Origin: Stenogyne calaminthoides
Lineage: Eukaryota > Streptophyta > Magnoliopsida > Lamiales > Lamiaceae
Assembly: GCA_037126765.1 (NCBI GenBank)
Contig: JBBCBC010000031.1
Coordinates: 4,039,638-4,103,637 of the forward strand
Direction: 5' to 3'
DNA length: 64,000 bases
A program made the position numbers and the translations under genes. Positions 1-11,209 of the stretch are shown here, in pieces. The notes beneath the pieces were generated by a model. That model searched no databases and was not told the origin of the DNA. It worked only from the letters and a program-made list of their open reading frames with translations. Numbering within the stretch: the stretch's first letter is position 1; each line of letters starts with the position of its first letter.

Positions 1-430
1 ACGTACCACCACTAATTCACCCCGTACCAACATTAGTTAATGACATATCACATTTTATTAAGCCCGTACCACCATTAATATATTGTGTACCACACTTTAT
101 TAAGCCCGTACCACCATTAATTCATACCGTACAATAATTTATTTATGCATGTACCACCACTAATTCACCCGTACCACCATTAATTAATGACATATCACAT
201 TTTATTAAGCCCTGTACAACCATGTACCATATCATTTAAGTTCATACCACTATATGTCAAGCTTGGACTACCATGAATTCACCAAGTACTACATCTTATT
301 GAGTACGTACCACCATATATTATGTATGTACCACAATTTTAAATACCGTATAATCATATTTTTTAGTCAGGTACCACCATATTAAATCTTGTATAATTAT
401 ATTTTTATGCCTGTACCACCTTATATTCTA
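1..430. repeat. Degenerate tandem repeat with 'gtaccacca' motif
   Basis: The motif gtaccacca(c/t)taat recurs every 30 to 60 bases, alternating with cacattttattaagccc and ttataccgtac-like segments. Spacing is irregular, so this is an old or scrambled array. It runs off the left edge of the window, so its full size is unknown. No coding potential is seen. Confidence 0.7.
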
Positions 431-1046
431 AAACTAAAACTTAAAAAAAAAAAAAAGGAGAATGAGTGTCTGTTGATAAAGGAGGAAGACGATCACACCT
501 ATTGTTAAAGATGGAGAAATTAGTAGATGTTGAGAAATGGAGGGAGGCAAGAAATTAGCGTTCAAAAAAAGGTGAATAAGATTTGGAGGAGATATATTAG
601 GGAAAGTTAAAAAAAATATATTGGAGGAGAAATAGTAGGAAATTAGCGCAGGAAAAAAAAGAGAAGAAAAAGACCGGTCAATGTGAGAAAAGAAGGATAA
701 AGATAGAGTTGGTAAACAAAATATTCTCTTGGCTAGAAAAGAATAAAATTAAAACTTTTAACTAAAAAAATCTTTTATAATTAGAAATGGCTAGAAATTG
801 GGGTTCCGTCAATAATCTATTGTAACAATTTTGTTTAATAAATTCATTCTTAAAAACTAGGAGTGTTCTAGCTCAAAATACTTGTTCGTTTCCCTAAAAT
901 AAAATCTTAGCAAATATACACGCTCTAAAATTTATTTGGAAAAGAAGCACACATAATTATTTATTTTAAAGAGTTATATTTTATTAGTTTGGGACGGGGT
1001 GTTACATTAATTGTTGTAATTAAATTATATTTCATTCGTATTGCAG
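431..1046. other. AT-rich spacer with no recognised gene
   Basis: Purine-rich DNA (aggag and gaaaaaa runs) and then AT-rich DNA lead into the hAT pseudogene. A polypyrimidine-poor acceptor (ttgcag) at 1041-1046 may be the 3' splice site of a lost upstream intron of that transposase. Nothing else was recognised. Confidence 0.4.
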
Positions 1047-3220
1047 ATTAAAACTCATTGAATCTACATCACAGTCAGATGAAATTGCTTCAGATGTTTG
1101 GAACTTTTTTATTAGGAAAATGGTTAATAATGTATCTGTTTCTGAGTGTAAGGGATGCAAGAGAGTGTATAAGGGTGGGGGTAAAAGGAATAAAACTTCT
1201 TCTTTGAGGCGTCATATTGAAGTTTGCAAAATGTTAAAATTTCGTGATATTGAACAAATGTTTATTGATGAGGATAGGAAGCTAAAAAATCAGAAGATGA
1301 ACCCTAAGATTGCACGTGAAATGCTAGTTGCTGCAATTATCAAGCATGATTTGCCTTTTTCACTTGTTGAATATGAAGGCATGAGATCTTTTCACAAGTA
1401 TTTAAATCCAATATTTTCGGTTGTTTCTAGAAATACTATTGTTTCTGATATTAGCAAACTTTATTTGAAGGAAAAAGCTAAACTTAAGCAAGTTTTGGCT
1501 AATATTCTAAATAGAGTTTGCTTAACTTCAGATGTGTAGACTGCATGCAATGGTGAGGGTTATATTTGTCTGACTACACATTATGTTGATGAAAACTAGA
1601 AATTGAACAACAAAATTCTTAACTTTAATCACTTTCCTCCCCCACATTGTGGACTTGATTTGGCTGCAAAAGTATTCAATTTTTTTAGGATTGGGGGATT
1701 GAAAAAAAATGTTTTCACTTTAACTTTGGACAATGCATCAGGCAATGATTCTATGCAAAATATTTTGAAGGATCAACTCATGGTGCATGATGGCTTATTA
1801 TGTGTTGGTGAGTTTTTTCACATTTGTTGTGCTACTCATATGTTGAATCGTATTGTTCAAGATGATATTAAATTGGTTGTTGATGCATTGTTTAAGATTA
1901 GAGAATCTGTGAAGTATGTGAGAGGTTCAGAAAGTAGGATGAGAAAATTCGAAGAACGTGTGACATTAATTGGTAACATTGACACTAGTGTTTGTTTGAG
2001 AATGGATGTGACTACTCGTTGGAATTCAACATATTTGATGTTGAATAGTGTCATTAGGTACAAATAAATGTTTTTTTCTTTACAAATCCATGATATGGTT
2101 TATAATTGGTGTCACACTGCTGATGATTGGAAAAAAGAAAAAAAATGTGTGAATTTCTTCATCAATTTTATGAGACTACCAACTTGATTTCGAGTTCTAC
2201 TTATCCTATATCAAATGTGTACTTTATGCAAGTTTGGAAGATTAAATCTTTGTTGAAGGGCAACTTGTTGATTGAAGATAAGACGATATGTGATATGTGT
2301 AAAAAATGGTTCAGAAGTTTGATAAGTATTGGAGTGAGTATAGCACAGTGCTCTCATTTGGAGTTGTCTTTGACCCGCGAATGAAACTTCAAATGTTGGA
2401 ACAAGTCTATGCAAAGGTTGGGCCCGATCGTACAAAATGCCAAGAGAAATTGTTACGTGCGAAAAGCAAGTTGTATTAACTTGAACAAGTCAAGTTCTTC
2501 GATTCCATCTTCCACTTCTCATGCACTTGCATCAAATCCAAGTGGGCGGAGTAAAACAACGGGCAAGAGAATTTTTGATGTGAGTATTATTTTTGTCCAT
2601 TTTTACTTGTATTCTTTAATTGATAGCATATTATTTGTGACAACATATTAATTTTAATGTAGGATTTTAAAGCTCTGGATAGTCAAACTACAGTAACTAT
2701 GGAAAAATCTCAGTTGGATCTCTATTTGGAAGAGCCAAAATATGATCCTACACTCTATGAAGATTCAGATGTGTTGGAACATTGGAAGACTCAAAAGAAT
2801 CGATATCCCGAACTTGCATTAATGACATGTGATATTTTGGCTATCCCAATAACTACTGTTGCATCAGAATTAACATTTTCAATTTCGTGTGCTCACCAAG
2901 TATAGAAGTTCCACGCTTTTTGATGATTTTCATGAAGTAATTTGTTCTCGTAATTGGATGCATGGATATGAATTGGGTGGTAAGTTGGGCTATCTTATAG
3001 ATATTTAAATTACATTATTTGCTTCATGTTTTGGCTTATTTTTTTGACTTTATTATTCTTAACTTTCATATTTTGTACTTAGATAATGATTATGGAAGTG
3101 CAAGTGCAAGTACTAATTCAACTTTATCATGTGAGAGATCTAATGCTTTGGAGGATGAGGACGAGACAATATGAAGGAAATGAAGATGATTTTGATGATG
3201 TAATGCTTGATGAACTTTAA
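1047..3220 (+). pseudogene. Degraded hAT-superfamily transposase (BED zinc finger, RICESLEEPER/DAYSLEEPER-like)
   Basis: The pieces follow the order of plant hAT transposases. First is an N-terminal BED-type zinc finger (C-x2-C near 1150, H-x4-C near 1210). Next comes a central DDE/RNase H-like core with the plant hAT segments LTLDNASGND (about 1723-1750), CATHMLNRIVQD (about 1830-1863) and TTRWNSTYLML (about 2010-2043). Then follow a DUF4413-like stretch (SFGVVFDPRMK, about 2353-2388) and the C-terminal dimerisation region (DVLEHWK...YPELALMTCDILAIPITTVASE, about 2768-2875), with an acidic tail to about 3220. In-frame stops at 1537-1539 and 1597-1599 replace conserved tryptophans, and several frameshifts follow, so no intact enzyme can be made. 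An intron-like gap lies near 2580-2660. Terminal inverted repeats and an 8-bp target duplication were not found. Confidence 0.88.
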
Positions 3221-3683
3221 GAGACTTTGTATTAAGTTTGTGATTGTGTCTTGACATTATTTTTTTAGCTTGTGGACTTTATGTTTATTCATCTTATGAA
3301 TCATGGTTGTTATTTAAAGATTGATGAACTTGTTTTATATGAACATTAATTAGGGGGTGTATTCAATTGAGATTCTATTGAATTTTTTTTAACTTTAAAA
3401 AGTTTGTGAATTTACATCTTATGATATAGTGACATAATTCATCAATATATATGATGTGCTCAGATTCGTTCAGATCAGAGGATTTGCATTCCATGATATA
3501 TATGAACTAATGCTTATCTTTATTTTCCGGTGTTTTTTTTTTTTTTTTGTAATTTTATAAAATATTTTTAACAAAATTGTATATTATGGAGTTATGAAAG
3601 CAATTTTTTTGCAAGTTTTTTGTGTATCAAAAGTATCCCGTTCCATTCAATATTCCAGCGTCTGGTTTCTATTCTTTACCTAA
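3221..3683. other. AT-rich DNA 3' of the hAT pseudogene
   Basis: This stretch may include the 3' untranslated part of the dead hAT element. The segment agggggtgtattcaattg at about 3351 looks like a MITE terminus, but no matching inverted end was found. No gene is visible. Confidence 0.35.
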
Positions 3684-3685
3684 TA

Positions 3686-3939
3686 CTCACTTCCGTCCCA
3701 AATATATAGACTTATTTGACTTTTCACACAGATTAAAAAATTGTATTGGAAAAGTAAATTAAACAAGCAAAATTTCTATTATATCCCTATTTAATGATAA
3801 TTATAGCTTTCAACATAATTAATGCACAGGGTTATATTGATAAATTAATTTAAAAAAAATTGCTTTATATGAAATCAAGCCTATATATTTGGGACATCCA
3901 CAAAAGGAAAACAAGCCTATATATTTGGGACGGAGGGAG
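3686..3939. mobile_element. Stowaway MITE (Tc1/mariner-type)
   Basis: The 254-bp element has inverted ends, ctcacttccgtccc on the left and gggacggagggag on the right, each continuing into aaatatatag. It is flanked by TA dinucleotides at 3684-3685 and 3940-3941. The ends match the Stowaway consensus (CTCCCTCCGTCCC) and the TA target preference. It has no coding capacity and would depend on a mariner-like transposase elsewhere. Confidence 0.88.
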
Positions 3940-3941
3940 TA

Positions 3942-5689
3942 ATAAAAAAATATTAATTGTCGTTAATGTCAATTAATTGTTCCTGCAATTTACTGAATCA
4001 CGGAATATGGAATGTTTGACTAAACAAGAGTTTAAATTTATACAATTTAATTAACATAAAACTAGCCATGATTAAACAAATTAAGTATTTAACTCCAAAA
4101 TATATATTTGATTGTGTTTCTATTATTGTTAATGATCATTTAGATTTCTAAGTTTTTTTTCTTCAGTAAAAAAAAGATACTTTTAAAATTAGTTATATTA
4201 ACTTATGGAAAACAATATTAATTTTTTAAGATTTTAATTAACGATGAACTACACTCAGCCGACGTTTTTGGAATTAGATATAAACCATTGACTCAATCAG
4301 TTGAAATAATTACGAAATTTCAATTGAGCTTAATTAGCTTAGTTCAATCAATTCCAAATAAATTGTTAAATCGTAAGAAAATTTTCATCAATTTAATAAA
4401 ATTAATTATTACATGTCTAAAATTTCCTTATGAAGCTTGATAAAATCTCCATCAATTTCAAAATATATATTATACACTCTAGAATATTAAGGAAGATCGG
4501 TGTCATTAAATTCAAAAGTAATAGTGTATTTTAGTAACTTACAAATTGCTGGACTGAAATTTACGAGTTGTTATACTGAAACGTGAAACAATATTTTATG
4601 AATACAAATTACATGTTTCAGTGAAGCAATAAATTGCAAGTCTTCAAAATATACCATGGAATGTTGGGTGCACTTGATGCAAAGCAGACCCACTCTAAAA
4701 TAATACATTCATGTCACACTGCGTAGATTGATCTTTTTTTTTTTTTTTGAAACAAATCTAAAAGAAAATAGTCAAACTATAGAGTGAATAAGTTTTACAC
4801 AAGAATTAGTGAAACTAGTTAAGGGGTGTGACTTATATTACTAAAGGGTATGCATTTTTACTATACAAAATATATTACTCATAACAGTGAAAGATTCGAC
4901 TTATATTACAATAGGGGAATTGGTAGTGAAAACTACATAAGAGTGTGACTTATATTATAAAACTATATTAATCGTGATAACTGAAGTATCATGTATATAA
5001 ATATGAAGCTAGTTTCTTGATGAATAAATTTCACGGGAGACCTACTAAAAAAATTATGTTTTTTTTTTTTATTAAAAAAAAAATTATGCTATACGCATAC
5101 TATTTAAAGTATTTTTTTCTGAATTTTTTATTCTTCTAAAAAGTATTTTTCTGACAGACATAATCGACATATTATGTACCCATACTATTAAAATATCCAG
5201 CATGTAAATTACGTAGGCACCGTATTCAAAGACAAAAACTAAATGAATCTGTTTTACGGTGAATATTACTTTTTATTATTATTATTATTATGTATAAAAA
5301 ATATTATTATTATACATAAATACTGTTATTATGCATAAAAATATTTATTTTTAAAAATAATGTATAATAATAATAAAGTTTATAGAGTTCGTGTGGGTAT
5401 CACTCATATTCAAATTGCCCACTACTCAGATTCTTTTAAAATTTTATTTATTTTTTAATGTTAGCATACTTCAATTTATTAGGCATAACAGTCGAATAAA
5501 ATCTCCACTCTTGGAAACATTTTTCTGCAATTGAAAAATGTACATCGAAAAAATTAAAATAAGGATGAAGCTGTTTTATAAACTAATTTCTTTTTACTAA
5601 CATAGAAAAATTATATTCCAACTAAGATCAACAATGAAGAAATATATAAAACTGGCACTGATGGAATAGTGAGAGATTGATTGACGAAA
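3942..5689. other. Long AT-rich intergenic stretch
   Basis: Low-complexity AT-rich sequence with homopolymer runs and a TTA/ATT microsatellite-like tract at about 5270-5360. No open frame, RNA gene or element terminus could be supported. Confidence 0.4.
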
Positions 5690-7541
5690 TTGACGAGTTT
5701 GAAATAAATATTAACAAGTTATAACGGATTGAGAAAAATCTTTAGGAAAAATATATATTAGCAACGAATCTTTAAAATAAATATTAACAAGTTATAACGG
5801 ATTGAGAAAAATCTTTAGAAAAAATATATAATATACTTTTACAAATTCAATGGATAATGTATGAAATAAATATTAACGAATTATAATAAATTGAGAATTT
5901 TTTTTAAAAAAATATACGTAAAATTTTAAATATCTTAATTTAGTTATTGTTGTATCATTAATTATTTAATTATTGTATTTTCTAGATGTATCAATAATTA
6001 ATTTATAATGTTAATTTATTATTTCAATTTTGTTTATTTGTCGTAGATGACTAATGGACAATGCAATAAGAATATTGAATTTTTTCCTGACCAAAAAAAT
6101 AATAATAATAAGAATATTGAGATTGAAGATTTGAATTTTCCAAAGTGATCGAACTACGACTTTACATAATGAATTATCCAACTAAATTTGGATTTCGTCA
6201 TTTATATTTATAATGCAATATAATACCTTTGGCAAAATTATTATTATTTATTATTTTCTATTTAGTTTTTATCAATTATCCATATCTATATCTTATATCT
6301 TATCTTATCTATATATATAATAGCAAAAATCGACTAATATTTAGAAATCATTGAATTTTTCCGCCATAATTATTGCCAATATGTGAAACGAATCTTTGGA
6401 ATAATAAATTATAACGGATTGAGAAATATCTTTAGAAAAAATATGTAGTATATTTTCACAAACTCTAATGTTAAAATGGGAAATATGAATAATGGATAGA
6501 GAAAAATGTTTGAAAAAAAAATATAGAATATTTCCACAAACACTAACGTTAAATTTGTAAATAAATCTTTGAAATGTGGGAAAATCTTTAGAGTAGATAT
6601 GTAATAAATATTAACAAAATATAACAGATTAGGAAAAATATATGAATTTTATTTTTTTATTTTTTTCTTTTTCTTTTTTATAGATTAGTAATTCGCGAGA
6701 CGTATCTAAGGAATAATATATTAACAAATAATAATAGATTGAGAAAAAATCTTTTAAAAATATAAAAATGTCTCTAAAATAAATATTAACAAATAATAAT
6801 GGAAAAAAATATTATCAACGAATCTTTGAAATAAATATTAATAAGTTATAACGGATTGAAAATTTAAAAAAAAATATATATATATATATAATATATTTTA
6901 ACAAACTCAATGGATAAATTGAGAAGCAAATTTTGGAATAAATTATAGTTATGAATTGGGATACCTTTTTTATTGAGAAAGTGTTGTGTGCACCACTTTC
7001 ACCGTACACCGCTATAACTATTGTTGGTAAGAATGCACACAATACTTTATCTTTTTCTTAGCTTGGGTTAAGTTAAGCTTTAAATATTTATCAAACTTCA
7101 CGTATGTTCAAGCTTTATTGTTATGTTTACCTAATCATGCTCAAATACAGTAGTTTGCTTTGTCTTTACTCTTTTGACCCTAATTAAGAACTTTTTGATC
7201 CCGAGTGATTAAAGTAAATATATAATAACATAAATATTAATAAATTATAATGAATAGAGAATTAAAAAAACAATATGTAGCAAATCTATGGAATAGAAAT
7301 ATCTTTGTAATAAATATGTATGAAATATATATTATAAATTATAATTGATTGGGAAAAATATTTGGAAAAAATATGTAGAATATTTTATTTTAAATTTAAT
7401 CTCAACTCTACATCTAAAGATTAAAAAAAAAAGAATCTCAACCTTATATTATTTAACAAACTATAACTTATTGAGAAAAATCTTTGAAAAAAATATGTAA
7501 AATATATTATTTTAAACTTAATCTCAACCCTATATCTAAAG

Positions 7542-7586
<45 letters not shown>

Positions 7587-8045
7587 GAGTGGGTCTCATG
7601 TGCATCCGTGTGCATCGTGCACTCATAGTGTATTTTAGAAGCGTGCAACTATAAAAAAAAAGAAACGTGCAACTATTCCAAACAGAAGCATGCAACTATG
7701 TTTTCATATTAACAATTGCACTTTTATGTGTAAATAAGTCACACTTTTTAGCATAATAAGTTGCACGCTTCTAAAATGCACTATGAGTGCACGGTGCACC
7801 CGGGTGCATACAAGACCTTGTCATATATATATATATATATGATTTTGATATATATATGAGAAGAATATGTATGAAATATATATGCTAAATTATAATGGAT
7901 GAGAAGAATAATTGGAATAAATATGTATTAAATATTATAAATTATAACGGATTGATAAAAATCTTTAGAAAATATATGCAAAATATTTCATCCGAAATTT
8001 AATCTCAACCCTACATCTAAAGATTTTAAAAAAAATCTCAACCTT
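5690..8045. repeat. Field of degenerate repeats (ataaatattaacaagttataacgg unit)
   Basis: A unit reading roughly 'ataaatattaacaa-ttataacggattgagaaaaatcttta' and then 'gaaaaaatatataatat' recurs many times, for example near 5700, 5780, 5870, 6400, 6590, 6720, 6830, 7230, 7330, 7460, 7870 and 7940. Spacing varies, and later copies add 'aacttaatctcaaccctatatctaaagatt'. The field may be a decayed minisatellite or the non-coding body of an old element. A Mutator-like MITE interrupts it at 7587-7822. Confidence 0.65.
7587..7822. mobile_element. Mutator-like MITE (family member 1)
   Basis: The inverted ends are gagtgggtctcatgtgcatc (left) and, read on the minus strand, gacaaggtcttgtatgcacc (right). 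The subterminal arms (gcactcatagtgtattttagaagcgtgcaact) also pair with the right side. The flanks are atatatata at 7578-7586 and 7823-7831, which fits a 9-bp duplication but lies in AT-repeat DNA. The same ends recur at 17657, 19670, 43522, 55511, 62563 and 62896. Confidence 0.82.
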
Positions 8046-8874
8046 ATATAATTATATCGTATGTTCCATAAATTTTAATTTTATAAACATTATTTCATTT
8101 TCTTCTTTTGTCTACTTCTTATTTCACAATTCTCAATCTTTTGTCTATTTGGTGAGATAATTCTTCACTATATATCAATCTTATAGTTCATATTGATTTA
8201 TTCACTATACAATTGTGTTGGTTTAGTGATTTTTGTTGCAAACAATACTTACTAAAATTGACAGATCTATCTTAGTTAAAGTATACTTATATGAATTTTT
8301 TTTATATTTGTATTTCATACAAGATTTTTTATTTTTTTGTTGCTTTGAGAATTTGTGTTATGCAAATTCTTATTTTACATCTAATGACCTGATAAAATAA
8401 TTTTTCCCCGTATATCAATCTCATAGTCAAGTTGTTTTATTTGATTGCTACAACATTTTATGTTGATTTAATCATCTCTTTTACAGGTAATACTTTTATG
8501 TTGGTTTAATGGTTTCTTTTACAGGTAATACTACTGCAGATCTTATAGTTCACATTGATTTATTTGACTGCTACAAATTTTCTGTTGGTTTAATGATTTT
8601 TTTGCAGTTAATACTCACTAAAATTGTTGAACTATTTTATTCAAGGTATACTATATTATTTTCTTTATATTTGTTTCCATAGAAGAAAAATGTTATATCT
8701 GATGAAAAATACTAAATTTCTGTGTTGAATCGCCTAAAAATTATTGAAGGTAGTGTTTACAAAAAAAAAAAAAATGAATTAAAAAAACCCCTAATATATT
8801 TTTTTTAATTAGAATTTCTTAACTTTTTATGTTTTGGACATTGATTGTGTGGTTCTTTTTTCTCCTATAAAATA
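8046..8874. repeat. AT-rich DNA with local degenerate duplications
   Basis: A block with the order tca(a)tctcatagttca...ttgatttatt...tgttggtttaatgattt...gcaaacaatac appears near 8170, 8405 and 8540. The phrase cttttacaggtaatac is repeated at about 8480 and 8517. These look like ancient tandem duplications. No gene is seen. Confidence 0.45.
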
Positions 8875-10180
8875 TGTTGGGATATTTTAGTTTTGATGAA
8901 TTATTCCAAAACATTATCAACTTGTGTTATTTAAGTTAATCTACAGATAACAAGTTGAGGGGGAACAAGAAGAAGTAATCTTGATGTAGTTTTTCTTCGA
9001 TCTGCGATCGGTTGATGTAGTGCCAATCGATCTTGGTCTGATTTCTTGTCGATGTAAAGGTAGATCTAGTCTTGATCTGCAATCTGAAGATGCAGCTCGA
9101 TGTCTTGATCAGTCGACGAATGGTAGAAATCAGAAGAAGAGACCAGAAATCAGCAGACCAGATTTACGAAGACCGATTTTGCACTGAAAATCAAGATACC
9201 GTAAATCACAGATCAACATATCGTAAATCAAAGATACCGTAAATCAGATCAAAGATATCGAATCACAGACTAGAAATCAAGACACCGATTTACGAAGACC
9301 GATTAAGCAAACCGTAAATCAAACAGACCAGATTTCAAAGAGACGAAATCAAAGTGAAATGATCGATCCGTTAGACACACAAAAAGCTGGCCAATGAGAA
9401 GATGACAACACATATATTGATGTGAAATAAAGCTGCAAGCAAAAGTGCAAAAGGATAAAGAAAAGCTGTAAGATTATTAGTATGGATTTGAATTTACTCT
9501 CCAACGGTAATATTCAAATCCACACTATAAATACATTGCACTATCTTCAAAAGAAGATAATGGAGGATGCTGCAAAGTGAAGATTAAAGCCAAATATTCA
9601 AGCATCTCCATTCAAGAACATAGAGCATTGTATATCAAAATCTACCCAAGAGTGTTCTTTATTATATCTAAGCAAAAATGTCATATCATAAGCTTAGAGA
9701 GATTTTCCCACCAAACAATGTAAGGAAAAATCTCACCTAGTTGGAAATAACACCAAACCCATACCCTTTCTTGAGAGAGAAAATTAGTGGTTAAGTGAGG
9801 TAGTTAAGAAGCAATCCCGTAAGGGAGGGTAGGCAATCCAATGAGTGAGGGAGATAAGTCCGTGAGGGCAATTCCGTGAGGGAGATAAGTCCCGAGAGAG
9901 TGAGAACTCATTAAACATCTATAGGCGATCCCGTGAGGGAGATAAGTCCCGTTGAGTGAGAGCTCCATAAATATCTGTTGGTTAAGTTGGTGCCCCATGA
10001 AGGGAAGAGTGGATGTAGGACAAGTTCGTCCGAACCACTATAAAAATACGTGTGTTCTTATTTGCTTTAACTGTCATACATACTTTAGCAAATCTGCATA
10101 ACACACATTCGGAAAAAAAAAATTAAGTCACCTCCCATTGAGATTTTACGAGTTTTAAATCGGGTTTTTCGGGACCAACA
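8875..10180 (+). mobile_element. Solo LTR (type A, 1306 bp)
   Basis: The unit starts tgttgggatattttag and ends gggaccaaca (TG...CA with TGTTGG/CCAACA inverted ends). Flanking pentamers aaata (8870-8874) and aaatt (10181-10185) match at four of five positions, as expected for an old duplication. A TATA-like actataaata lies near 9524. The second half carries repeated 'cccgtgagggagataagtcc' units (about 9810-9960). A longer, better preserved copy is at 21364-22994. No second LTR or internal region adjoins it, so it is a recombination-derived solo LTR. Confidence 0.8.
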
Positions 10181-10385
10181 AAATTACTATTTTATATTCA
10201 ATTAATGCGTCATTTTGTTCTTCTGATTACGAGCATCAAATTAGCCCACGAGTGAGTTTGTTATCATAAATTTTTCAAAAATATTGCATCAATAAAAAAT
10301 AATAATATTATATATTTAGAATGACAAAAACACCTGAATGCAAATATTTATAAAATTTTAATATTAATCAATTGTGGAAATATAA

Positions 10386-10413
10386 CCGTGCATCGCACGG
10401 GTTCAATTATTAG
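10386..10413 (+). mobile_element. Helitron-like 3' terminus
   Basis: A perfect 6-bp stem (CCGTGC / GCACGG, loop ATC, 10386-10400) is followed 9 bases later by TTAG and then T. Helitrons end with a short GC-rich hairpin about 10 nt before CTRR and insert next to T; here the C of CTAG would have become T. The 5' end was not located. The solo LTR at 8875 may lie inside this element. Confidence 0.5.
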
Positions 10414-10721
10414 TATCAATAAATAAGAATATAAATATAAATATATTAATAAATATATACTCCATCCCTCCCATTCTTAACTGCATTCTTTCCCTTTTGG
10501 GCGTTCCATTCTTAACTGAACATTCCCTTAAATAGAAATATTCACTTTATCACTTTATCACATAAAATACTAATAAATAACTATTTCTACCCTCAACTAT
10601 TCTGGGGATTTTCATAAATGGCCTAGTCAAAGTGCAACTTATCAAAAATGACCTTACTTATACAAATATATCAAAAATGGCCTTCTTTTCACTAAATAAT
10701 TTTAAAAATATATTTTATATT
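10414..10721. other. Spacer with a single Stowaway-like left end
   Basis: The segment tactccatccctccc at about 10459 resembles a Stowaway terminus, but no matching right end follows. The phrase attcttaactg is duplicated within it. The rest is AT-rich with nothing recognised. Confidence 0.35.
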
Positions 10722-11130
10722 TCAGTTGTTTAGGTTATTTAAGTTGTTTACGTTGTTCATTGTGTATGTTGTTTAAGTTGTTTATTAGTGTAGAATGTTC
10801 AAGTTGTTTACGTTGTTTAATTTGTTCATTGTGTATGTTATTTAAGTTGTTTATTAGTGTAGGATGTTCAAATTGTTTAAGTTGTTCATTGTGTATGTTG
10901 TTTAAGTTGTTTATTAACGTAGATGTTTAAGTTGTTTAAATTATTTATAAGTTTAGGTTATTTACATTGCTTATTTTATTAAGTTGTTTAAGTATGTTGT
11001 TTAAGTTGTTTATTAGTGCATGATGTTTAAGTTGTTTATTAGTGAAGGTTGTTTACATTAGTGGGGGTTGTTTACATTAAGTTGTTTAAATTATTTATTA
11101 GTGTACGCTGTTTAAGTTGTTTAAATTAAC
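10722..11130. repeat. Short-period array of 'gttgtttaagttgtttatt'
   Basis: The units gttgttta(a/c)gttgtt and tattagtgtagg(a/t)tgtt are repeated with small variations more than fifteen times. The array directly precedes the longer-period satellite and shares its gttgttta motif, so the two arrays are probably related. Confidence 0.8.
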
Positions 11131-11209
11131 TAGCATATAAAAAAAGGTCAATGAATATAGAAAATGAGCGAGGGTGATCATTGTGTCAATGTAGAAGGAC
11201 TTCAAATAT

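Noticed and set aside
9804..9998. Minus-strand 64-residue frame with repeated peptide
   Set aside because: It is the translation of the repeated 'cccgtgagggagataagtcc' units inside a solo LTR.
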